Shown here: in pieces, positions 9,634 through 15,995 of the stretch
How the letters are laid out: each line of letters starts with the position of its first letter
How positions within the stretch are numbered: the first letter of the stretch is position 1
Assembly: GCA_029975915.1 (NCBI GenBank)
Contig: JARKOC010000367.1
Span: 112,501 to 128,495 of the forward strand
Origin: Bryobacteraceae bacterium
GTDB lineage: Bacteria; Acidobacteriota; Terriglobia; Bryobacterales; Bryobacteraceae
Reading direction: 5' to 3'
DNA: 15,995 nucleotides
Made by a program: the position numbers and the translations under genes
Notes under the pieces: model-generated
Seen by the model: the letters and a program-made list of their open reading frames with translations, nothing else
Databases searched by the model: none
What the model was told of the DNA's origin: nothing

Positions 9634-9954
9634 ATGCGAATCGACGACAAGAACTTATCTTCGGCCGGTGCAGCCAGTCTGGGGCGGACTCAGGCGGCAG
9701 AACAGGCAGAGCAGTCAACACAAAGAGCGGCGGCGGAACGCAGCGGCGTTCATGGCCAAAGCGACCAGGTCCAGTTATCAAGCTTGGCCGAGACGGTGCA
9801 GGCATTAGAGCCGGACTCAGCAGCCAACCGCGCGAGGCTTGATGAGCTTTCGAAGCTCGTCGCGAGCGGCGAGTACTCTCCAGATGCGGAGTCCATCGCG
9901 AGCAAATTGATTGAGGAATCCATCGAACCCAAATCCCCCGGCTTGATCGAGTGA
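9634..9954 (+). CDS. flgM: anti-sigma-28 factor FlgM
   Basis: FlgM binds sigma-28 and holds it inactive until the hook is finished and FlgM is exported through the flagellar secretion system. The 106-aa product has a polar, probably disordered Ala/Gln/Ser-rich N-terminal half. Its C-terminal sigma-binding part is SDQVQLSSLAETVQALE (43-59), then RLDELSKLVASGEYSPDAES (68-87), then IASKLIEESI (88-97), matching the family pattern (VxxLSxxI..GEYxxDxExIAxKLI). The start MRIDDKN is chosen because the likely sigma-28 promoter lies upstream of it and downstream of the longer in-frame start at 9505. Ribosome site weak (GAGCGGA). It heads the cluster with flgN, flgK and flgL. Confidence 0.88.
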   Translation: MRIDDKNLSSAGAASLGRTQAAEQAEQSTQRAAAERSGVHGQSDQVQLSSLAETVQALEPDSAANRARLDELSKLVASGEYSPDAESIASKLIEESIEPKSPGLIE

Positions 9955-10111
9955 TTTCCCATCTCTGAACGATAGAGGGTCGACCCATGGGTGCGCGAGT
10001 CCTACGCCAGGGAGTCCGGGGGAGGTGAATGGGGGTGGACGGAGCGGCAAGGATGCCGTAAGGGGAGAGTCAGGAACCAAGCGCCTGATGAGGAACGGCG
10101 GGAAAAGCTAA

Positions 10112-10498
10112 ATGGGCGTGTCGGAGCAAGAACTATCCAGATCGCTGGCCGAAACGTATTCCGCGATCTGCGGGGCCGAAAGCATGGTTGTACAGGGATC
10201 GGCGAACGGCCTGTTTGAAGTCGTGGCGCTTCTGGACAAAGCAGTGGCGGCGTGCAGCCGGCTTAAGAACGGACCTCTCCGGCTTGGCGTCCGGGAAGGC
10301 CAACAAGCGGCGGCAGAACTCGTCCGGATCCGGACAGGTCTTGGCCGGGTGGCGATTCTGCTGAGTGCCGCGGCAGAGTTTCATGCCGGCTGGGCGAGGC
10401 TAGTTGAGGCGCGTGGTTTGGCCTATGGACCAGACGGAGGGGAGATGGGCTTGCCGGCTGATTCCGGACGCGGACGCCGGCTGGATGCCAGCGGTTGA
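10112..10498 (+). CDS. flgN: FlgN-like flagellar export chaperone
   Basis: This 128-aa protein is mostly alpha-helical. The N-terminal helix MGVSEQELSRSLAETYSAIC (1-20), the long core helices and the C-terminal segment AYGPDGGEM are as in FlgN proteins, which keep FlgK and FlgL unfolded and guide them to the export gate. Sequence identity in this family is low, so the call leans on length, helix pattern and its place between flgM and flgK. A ribosome-binding GGGAAAAG precedes the ATG. It lies 157 bases after flgM and 193 before flgK, longer gaps than in a tight operon. I see no recognisable gene in either gap. Confidence 0.75.
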   Translation: MGVSEQELSRSLAETYSAICGAESMVVQGSANGLFEVVALLDKAVAACSRLKNGPLRLGVREGQQAAAELVRIRTGLGRVAILLSAAAEFHAGWARLVEARGLAYGPDGGEMGLPADSGRGRRLDASG

Positions 10499-10691
10499 GC
10501 TGGCCATAGCTTGCGGCAGATTAACTGATGGTGGCGCAGCTTGGTTCCTACCGGGTGGCCCAGAAGGCGCGAGCCGGCGTCATTCAACGTGAACCGCTCG
10601 GCGCGTAATTTCGTGCGGTCTGTGGCCTTGGCGCGGGCCGCAGGGGGCGAGTCCGGGTAGGTCGCAAAAGGAAAGAGAGGCTCCAGCCAGA

Positions 10692-12050
10692 ATGGCAAGT
10701 TTATTCGTCACGCTGCGCAACTCGGCCGCCTCGATGCGCGTTTTCGAGCGTGGGATCACGGTTGTCCAGTCGAACGTCACCAACGTGAACACCCCTGGTT
10801 ACGCCCGCCAGCGGCAGATTCTGGTGGCCGACGCGTCGGACCTTGAGGGTGGACTGGCGGGCAGCGTCGCCAGCGGGGGCACGTTGAGTTCAAGAAGCGC
10901 CTTCGCCGAGCAGAGTGTCAGGCGTTCGTTGCATTCGCTGGGGTATGCTGCCGAACTCTCGTCCCAGTTGTCGAGGCTCGAGCCGGTGTTCGACGTGGCG
11001 GAAGGGTCAGGCGTAGCCGCCTCGATGCAGCAGCTGTTTGATGCATTCTCGGCCTTGTCTGTGGCGCCCAACGACTCGGCGGCACGCCAGTTGGTGCTTC
11101 AGAGCGCAAGGAATCTGGCTGGCTCGTTTCAACACATGTCTTACGGCATCAGTTCAGGTCTCGTCGAGGCCGGCTATTCCTTCACTAACGAGACAGAGCG
11201 GATCAACCAGACACTAGCGCAAATTAAAGAGATCAACCACCGGTTCAAGATGGACGCGCGCGCGCAGTCAGATCCGGGCCTAGACGCGCAATTGAACACG
11301 CTGCTTGAGAGCCTGGCCGAATCGATGGACTTCACAGTTCTCCGATCCGAGGACGGCAGCGTGAACATCTCGGCGGGTGGGCAGGCGCCGGTGCTTATCG
11401 GCGAGCATCTCTATCCCCTAACAGCGGACCTGAGCGGAGGGCAAGCACGATTGCTTGACCATGAAGGTAACGACATTCTGCCGAAGATCTCGTCGGGCAG
11501 GATTGCAGCCCAGGCCGAACTCTACAACAAAACGATTCCCTCTTATGCCGCCGACCTCGACTTGCTGGCATCGACGCTCGCCGATGCGGTGAACTCCCAA
11601 CTTGCTCAAGGCTTGGACCTCAGCGGCGCTGCTCCGGCGGCCGGTCTTTTTGCCTATGACGCTACGCTTGGGGCGGCTCGGACCATTCAGGTGACCGGCT
11701 TGGCCGCGGACCAGATCGCGGCCGCCAGCGTTGGCGCCCCAGGCGGAAGCGGGAATGCGGAAAAACTCGCGGCTCTGGCCGGCCAAAATCTTATCGTTGG
11801 AGGCACGTTCATCGCCTACTACGGTTCGCTCACAGCGAAAGCCGGCCGGGACCTAATCAATGCGACCAGCAACGCCGCGATTCAATCCTCTCTTTCCACG
11901 CAAGTGAGGCAGATCCGTGACGATATGTCGAGAGTGAACCTTGACGAAGAGGCGATCGCGCTACTTGAGTTTCAACGGGCCTACGAGGCTGCGGCGAAGA
12001 TGGTGGCTACATTGGACGAGATGACCGAAACCGTCCTCAACATGATTTAG
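10692..12050 (+). CDS. flgK: flagellar hook-associated protein 1 (FlgK)
   Basis: FlgK is the first hook-filament junction protein, exported through the flagellum and placed at the hook tip. The 452-aa product carries the N-terminal rod/hook signature SNVTNVNTPGYARQR (27-41), a long helical D0/D1 region, a middle variable domain, and the C-terminal conserved end VNLDEEAIALLEFQRAYEA (415-433) followed by AAKMVATLDEMTETVLNMI (434-452). It is shorter than the E. coli protein (about 547 aa), with the loss in the middle domain, which is the usual place of length change. AGAGAGG lies upstream of the ATG. FlgL follows after 26 bases. A dedicated chaperone, FlgN, is encoded just upstream. Confidence 0.93.
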   Translation: MASLFVTLRNSAASMRVFERGITVVQSNVTNVNTPGYARQRQILVADASDLEGGLAGSVASGGTLSSRSAFAEQSVRRSLHSLGYAAELSSQLSRLEPVFDVAEGSGVAASMQQLFDAFSALSVAPNDSAARQLVLQSARNLAGSFQHMSYGISSGLVEAGYSFTNETERINQTLAQIKEINHRFKMDARAQSDPGLDAQLNTLLESLAESMDFTVLRSEDGSVNISAGGQAPVLIGEHLYPLTADLSGGQARLLDHEGNDILPKISSGRIAAQAELYNKTIPSYAADLDLLASTLADAVNSQLAQGLDLSGAAPAAGLFAYDATLGAARTIQVTGLAADQIAAASVGAPGGSGNAEKLAALAGQNLIVGGTFIAYYGSLTAKAGRDLINATSNAAIQSSLSTQVRQIRDDMSRVNLDEEAIALLEFQRAYEAAAKMVATLDEMTETVLNMI

Positions 12051-12076
12051 CCACTCCTTGGAGGGACCAGAAGTCG

Positions 12077-12979
12077 ATGCGCTCAATTGATGCCGCCACG
12101 GATCGATACCTGGATGGACTCAGATCCATCAACGAGAGGATCGCCCGCGCCCAGCGGGAGGTCAGCACAGGCAAGCGCGTACAGAAACCCTCGGACGATG
12201 CGGATTCGATCAGCGCACTTCTCCAGGTCAGGGCTGAGGCTGGCAGGGTAACTCAAGCCAAGGCCAATCTGGCGCGAGTAAAGACGGAGGTGGACGCCGC
12301 AGAATCCGTCCTGCAAGGCGCCATTACCTTGTTCGACCGCGTCCGGTCGCTGGGCACAGCGGCTGCCAGCGGGACGGCGAACAGCCTCACCAGGGCGGGC
12401 ATCGCCGACGAATTGAAGTCGATCATAGAACGCTTCGCGGGATTGTCCAATTCGGAAGTGGATGGGCGGTATATCTTCTCTGGTGACAGCGATCAGAGCC
12501 CCGCCTACTCAGTCGACTTCGCCTCCCAAACGCCGCCGTGGGGGACTTACCTGGGTTCTGCAAGTACGCGCCAGGCGGCGCACCCATCAGGCATCAAGTT
12601 CAGGATCTCGATGACAGCAAAGGAGATCTTCGACAATGACGATTCCACCAAGAATGTGATGCAATCTGTAGAGACACTGCGGCAGGCATTGCTGGCCGGT
12701 GACGATCAGGCGATCCAAGCTGCTCTTGCGCCACTGGGCGGAATCTCTCAGCACCTGAACGCAGCCCTGATGTTCTATGGGACAGCGCAGACCCAGGTAT
12801 CCGATGGCATTTCAACAAGCGCCTCCCTCCTGTTGAGGCTAAAAGCGGAGAAGGCCGAGTTAGAGGACGCCGATACGACAGCCGCGATATTGGAACTCGA
12901 GCAAGCAACGTTTCAACAGGAGGCCGCTCTGAAGGTCAAGGCGGCTTCGCCGAAGAGGTCGCTGTTTGAGTACTTGTAG
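12077..12979 (+). CDS. flgL: flagellar hook-associated protein 3 (FlgL)
   Basis: FlgL is the second junction protein between hook and filament, related to flagellin. The 300-aa product has the flagellin-like N-terminal coiled region (NERIARAQREVSTGKRVQ, 19-36) and a DDADSISALLQVRAEA (40-55) motif. The C-terminal region SASLLLRLKAEKAELEDADT (248-267) is typical of the family, then AAILELEQATFQQEAALKVK (269-288). Length is close to E. coli FlgL (317 aa). GGAGGG precedes the ATG. It shares a transcript with flgK and ends 13 bases from the convergent AsmA-like gene. No clear terminator lies in that gap. Confidence 0.92.
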   Translation: MRSIDAATDRYLDGLRSINERIARAQREVSTGKRVQKPSDDADSISALLQVRAEAGRVTQAKANLARVKTEVDAAESVLQGAITLFDRVRSLGTAAASGTANSLTRAGIADELKSIIERFAGLSNSEVDGRYIFSGDSDQSPAYSVDFASQTPPWGTYLGSASTRQAAHPSGIKFRISMTAKEIFDNDDSTKNVMQSVETLRQALLAGDDQAIQAALAPLGGISQHLNAALMFYGTAQTQVSDGISTSASLLLRLKAEKAELEDADTTAAILELEQATFQQEAALKVKAASPKRSLFEYL

Positions 12980-12992
12980 TTGCGCGCACCGG

Positions 12993-14612
12993 CTAACGCT
13001 TTCGATCCCGTCCGAACTTTGGGGCAGAAGCAGGCCCAGTGATCGCGACTGGCAGGTAGGTGCCCGCGCCGTGTTTTGAGAAGAACGGATCCACTGGTTT
13101 CAGCGCCCACCGTTTCCATCCGCTTTGTGTCTGCGAGACTTTGGCATCCAACTTCAGCGATCCACGAAAATCCAAGGACTCAGAGCCGAAATTATAGCCG
13201 CCCGATAGATCCACTACCGCACCAGGTACGGAAAATCCAACACGGCTGAAGTTGATTTGACCCTGGGCGAGCACGAAATCGCCGGCCAACCGTGCCGGCA
13301 CCTCGGAGATCTCCATGTCCTTCGGCTGTCCCTGCCCACGGCGGCTGAGCTCGTCAAGTCTGCTGGCCACCGCCGGCGATGTAAAGTGGGCGTCGTCGAG
13401 GCTGAAAGTCCCGCTGATTTTCAGCCTATCCGCAATTTCGCCCTGCCCGGGCGGCAGAACGAACTTCATCCGCAAGGCAACATCGCCGCGCAGAAAGGGT
13501 TTCGGGGCCCTCATTGCCAGCCGCAGCAGGTCTTCTACTTCGCCCTGGATCAGTTGAACATCCAGGTCCACGGTCTTCCCTCTTTCACTTCTGTATCGAA
13601 CAACACCTCCTTGCAGGGTGAAACGCGATGAGCCGAGTATGGCGTGGAGCGGTTGTAGTAGTGTGTTGCCATTGGTTCCATCCACGAGGGCCTTGAAGCG
13701 CGTCCGGAGGGGAACCCGGTTTCCGACTGATTTCAGACGGAAGTCCAGTGTCCGGCTTTCCCCTTCCACTTCGATTTCGGAAAGTCGTCCCCGAAACTCG
13801 CCAGTGGAGGAGAGAGTCCCCTCGATCCCCTTGAATACTCCGAGATCAGCGTTGCGGAAGTCATATTGGCCAGACAAGGGGGTTTCGGCGGGGGAGGACG
13901 CCTCCCACGGACCAAACGAACCTTCGGACTGAATGAGCCCTGGCGGCGTAGCGTTCTTCAGGGTGGCCGTGTACCGTAGGGGAACTCCAGCGCCAACGGA
14001 ACGCATGTGGAGTCTATGAATATCGAAGACCAGGGGCGCTCTGGAGGAATCTCTGGGGATGATCGTCAAACGGGCATCGTCAGCACTGATGTCATCAATG
14101 ATGAGGTTGGGCAGTTTCGTTGGAAAGTCAGGAACTGCAGCAACACCGCCTGCTGCCAGCCTTTCAACCGAAGAGGCAGGCAGCGTTCGCTTGGCTGGGA
14201 TTGTGATATTGAGACCCTTCAAGTCGACGGGGCCGACGAGCACAGAGCCAGACCAAAGCGAAGCAAGGTCCACTTCGGCCTTGATCTCAGCCACCTGGAT
14301 CACTGGCGAGCGGTCGAATTCGTTCCGGCGGTTCAGCGAAAGATCTCGAATCCGGATGTGGACCCTGCCGCCGCGGCCCCGGTTCAGCAACGCTTGTAAG
14401 GGGGACTTGGAGGATACGGAGATCGAGATGTCACGCAAATTGACACGGCTGGCAAAACGGTTCTGGAGGTAGGCGAGTGTCTGCTCTCTCACGAACGGAT
14501 CAATTCGCCGGGTGAGCCACCAGGCGGCCAGGAGTCCGGCCAGCGTCAAGACGCAGGCACCGCCAATGGCCCAGCTCAGCCACCTGTATGTTGCGGGCGA
14601 GGAGAACCGCAC
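12993..14612 (-). CDS. AsmA-like membrane protein
   Basis: This 539-aa protein has a single N-terminal membrane helix (about residues 12-33, WLSWAIGGACVLTLAGLLAA). A long beta-rich region of repeating strands follows, of the AsmA/TamB/YhdP type, typical of lipid-transport bridges in the periplasm. The C-terminal part has VGFSVPGAVVDLSGGYNF (467-484) and an LDFRGSLKLDAKVSQ segment (488-502), as in AsmA C-terminal domains. AsmA-like proteins are thought to move phospholipid between membranes or to affect outer-membrane assembly. The start MRFSS is at 14612, with no strong ribosome site seen. It is divergent from the isomerase gene to its right and convergent with flgL. I do not assign a specific family member. 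Confidence 0.8.
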   Translation of the reverse strand: MRFSSPATYRWLSWAIGGACVLTLAGLLAAWWLTRRIDPFVREQTLAYLQNRFASRVNLRDISISVSSKSPLQALLNRGRGGRVHIRIRDLSLNRRNEFDRSPVIQVAEIKAEVDLASLWSGSVLVGPVDLKGLNITIPAKRTLPASSVERLAAGGVAAVPDFPTKLPNLIIDDISADDARLTIIPRDSSRAPLVFDIHRLHMRSVGAGVPLRYTATLKNATPPGLIQSEGSFGPWEASSPAETPLSGQYDFRNADLGVFKGIEGTLSSTGEFRGRLSEIEVEGESRTLDFRLKSVGNRVPLRTRFKALVDGTNGNTLLQPLHAILGSSRFTLQGGVVRYRSERGKTVDLDVQLIQGEVEDLLRLAMRAPKPFLRGDVALRMKFVLPPGQGEIADRLKISGTFSLDDAHFTSPAVASRLDELSRRGQGQPKDMEISEVPARLAGDFVLAQGQINFSRVGFSVPGAVVDLSGGYNFGSESLDFRGSLKLDAKVSQTQSGWKRWALKPVDPFFSKHGAGTYLPVAITGPASAPKFGRDRKR

Positions 14613-14754
14613 TTAGACATGATGCGCGGTGAAGCGCCGCTGTCACAAGGCATTTGCTCGACGGCTCGCACGCGGGTGCAGAGTTGGAATACGATGATGG
14701 AGCAGTCCAGTAACGGACGGGAATTCCGATCAGGATTCAAGTAGAGGAGTGACC

Positions 14755-15804
14755 ATGCCGCAGATCAAGGGTCCGGCCATCTTTCTCGCTCAGTTCATGG
14801 GCGATCAGGAACCATACAACAATCTTCCAAACATCACCGAGTGGGTCAGTTCGCTCGGTTACCTTGGCGTGCAAGTGCCTGCCTGGGACACCCGCCTGAT
14901 GGATCTGAAGAAGGCGGCGGAGTCTAAATCCTATTGCGACGATTTGAAGGGGCAGACCAACGGGTTGGCTATCACCGAACTAGCCTCTCACCTGCTCGGA
15001 CAATTGGTGGCGTCCCACCCCGCTTATGACGAGATGTTCGACATCTTTGCTCCGCCGGAACTGCATGGCGATCCGAAGGCGCGCGCAAAGTGGGCCACGC
15101 AGCAGATGAAGCTTGTCATCAAGGCGAGCAGGAATCTCGGCTTGACCTGCACACCTTCGTTTTCCGGCGCGCTGCTCTGGCCGTTCCTCTACCCGTGGCC
15201 GCAACGGCCGGCCGGCCTTGTCGAGGAGGCGTTCGGAGAACTGGCTAAGCGCTGGAAGCCGATTCTCGATTATGCGGATCAGAATGGGGTGGACATCGCC
15301 TACGAACTGCATCCGGGGGAGGATCTTTACGATGGCGAAACCTTCGAGCGGTTCCTGGAAGCCACCGGCAATCACCCGCGCGTGACGATCAATTACGATC
15401 CGTCGCATTTCATTTTGCAGTGCCTGGACTACGTTGGCTTCATAGACGTGTATGGCTCGAAGATCAAAGCCTTCCACGTGAAAGACGCCGAGTTCCGGCC
15501 CTCGGCCAAACAGGGCGTCTACAGCGGGTATGCGGATTGGAAGAACCGCGCCGGGCGATTCCGTTCGCTCGGTGACGGTGATGTGGATTTTGGCCAGGTT
15601 TTCACGCGGCTGACGGCGGCCGGGTACTCCTCCTGGGCTGTGCTTGAGTGGGAGTGCTGCTACAAAGACTCGGTCCAGGGCGCCACCGAAGGAGCACCAT
15701 TCATCGAGGCTCACCTGATCGACGTGCCAGCCAAGGCCTTCGACGACTTCGCCGGGGCGGCCTCTGACAGCAAACGCAACCGGCGTATTCTGGGCTTGAA
15801 ATAG
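14755..15804 (+). CDS. sugar phosphate isomerase/epimerase (xylose isomerase-like TIM barrel)
   Basis: This 349-aa protein has a TIM-barrel fold of the AP endonuclease 2/xylose-isomerase-like group. Likely metal ligands are Glu184 in AYELHPGED, Asp215 and His218 in NYDPSHFILQ, His241 and Asp244 in FHVKDAE, and Glu298/Glu300 near VLEWE. Such enzymes isomerise or epimerise sugars or inositols, or act on related polyols. The specific substrate is not readable. The ATG at 14755 has AGAGGAG six bases upstream, which is better than the in-frame GTG at 14749. The gene is alone on its transcript and ends in a good hairpin terminator. AsmA lies divergently upstream across 142 bases. Confidence 0.9.
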   Translation: MPQIKGPAIFLAQFMGDQEPYNNLPNITEWVSSLGYLGVQVPAWDTRLMDLKKAAESKSYCDDLKGQTNGLAITELASHLLGQLVASHPAYDEMFDIFAPPELHGDPKARAKWATQQMKLVIKASRNLGLTCTPSFSGALLWPFLYPWPQRPAGLVEEAFGELAKRWKPILDYADQNGVDIAYELHPGEDLYDGETFERFLEATGNHPRVTINYDPSHFILQCLDYVGFIDVYGSKIKAFHVKDAEFRPSAKQGVYSGYADWKNRAGRFRSLGDGDVDFGQVFTRLTAAGYSSWAVLEWECCYKDSVQGATEGAPFIEAHLIDVPAKAFDDFAGAASDSKRNRRILGLK

Positions 15805-15823
15805 GCTTTCCAGCAGGTCAACA

Positions 15824-15853
15824 GGGCGGCTTCCTGCCGGGAGGCCGCCCTTT
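15824..15853 (+). terminator. intrinsic terminator after the isomerase gene
   Basis: GGGCGGC (15824-15830) pairs with GCCGCCC (15844-15850). The stem continues inward as TTCC with GGGA (one G bulged) around a TGCC loop. A short run TTTCC follows. It sits 20 bases after the isomerase stop and is the hairpin next to which the group II intron has inserted. Confidence 0.85.
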
Positions 15854-15858
15854 CCGTT

Positions 15859-15995
15859 GTGTGCCGAGCATGTTCGACAGCTTGAGGGTGGAAGTCCCTT
15901 TGACAACCTGATGGAGGTGAAGTCATAGCGAAGCGCAAGGGCGTCGCCGCGAGGCGGGGTCTGAAAGAAGCGCGGAGCAAAGGCGCGAGCCGATG
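15859..15995 (+). mobile_element. 5' end of a group II intron, group IIC-like (runs off the window)
   Basis: The stretch begins with the intron 5' consensus GTGTGCC. It then carries, in order, elements of domain I known from bacterial group IIC introns: GAGGGTGGAAGTCCC, GGTGAAGTCATAGCG, GCGCAAGGGCGTC, GTCTGAAAGAAGCGCG, GAGCAAAGGCGCGAGCCGATG. Spacing and order agree with my recollection of the Oceanobacillus iheyensis intron 5' region. Only about 137 bases are in the window. Domains II-VI and any reverse transcriptase/maturase lie beyond the right edge. The 5' splice site is eight bases after the stem of a terminator. I see a good intron start, but whether the element is complete cannot be judged here. 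Confidence 0.85.

Noticed and set aside
10528..10608. A 26-codon frame between flgN and flgK (MVAQLGSYRV...)
   Set aside because: No ribosome site and no match to CsrA, FliW or another known flagellar small protein. Noted only because the gap is long.
14980..15906. A 308-codon open frame antisense to the isomerase
   Set aside because: It runs opposite to a clear TIM-barrel gene with catalytic residues and terminator, and its translation shows no domain. It is a high-GC shadow frame.
15859..15995. A REP-type repeat or attachment site at the right edge
   Set aside because: The ordered domain I motifs and GTGTG start fit a group II intron much better than a simple repeat.

Overview
The window looks like a chromosomal segment of an acidobacterium, most likely of the Bryobacterales/Solibacter type. 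This is inferred from content and is not a database result. The main clue is a VWFA-related protein of the type known as an Acidobacteria-specific family. It sits beside secreted proteins of an acidobacterial flavour, flagellar genes, high-GC coding sequence and an rRNA operon of ordinary 23S-5S layout.

Layout. Positions 1-188 are the end of the 16S-23S spacer. They are followed by a complete 23S rRNA (about 189-3100), a short 23S-5S spacer, a 5S rRNA (about 3204-3319) and a strong hairpin terminator that can work in both directions. The spacers carry two nested inverted-repeat pairs that would close long helices around pre-23S RNA. Next come a minus-strand VWFA-domain protein and, divergent from it, a plus-strand exported alpha-helical protein whose frame is broken twice by two offsetting one-base indels. 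Converging on that is a minus-strand pair: a sulfite-oxidase-like molybdopterin protein and a membrane-anchored NAPE-PLD/UlaG-like metallo-beta-lactamase. A gene-poor stretch (7436-7873) with several small dyads separates these from a plus-strand pair of small secreted proteins whose genes share the bases ATGA.

A small RodZ-like helix-turn-helix gene with its own sigma-70-like promoter leads into a late flagellar cluster, flgM-flgN-flgK-flgL. A sequence matching the sigma-28 -10 box (GCCGATAA) lies just before flgM. The cluster would encode the anti-sigma factor, the export chaperone for the hook-filament junction, and both junction proteins. A minus-strand AsmA-like membrane protein converges on flgL. 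Divergent from that is a sugar phosphate isomerase/epimerase gene ending in a hairpin terminator.

Eight bases after that terminator stem begins the 5' end of a group II intron (GTGTG..., group IIC-like), which runs off the right edge. Insertion just after a transcription terminator is the known habit of group IIC introns. No CRISPR array, tRNA, phage or complete insertion sequence was seen. I do not see a clear, previously undescribed multi-gene system. The most notable points are the intron-at-terminator arrangement, the nested rRNA processing helices, the twice-frameshifted gene and the sigma-28 promoter that fixes the flgM start.
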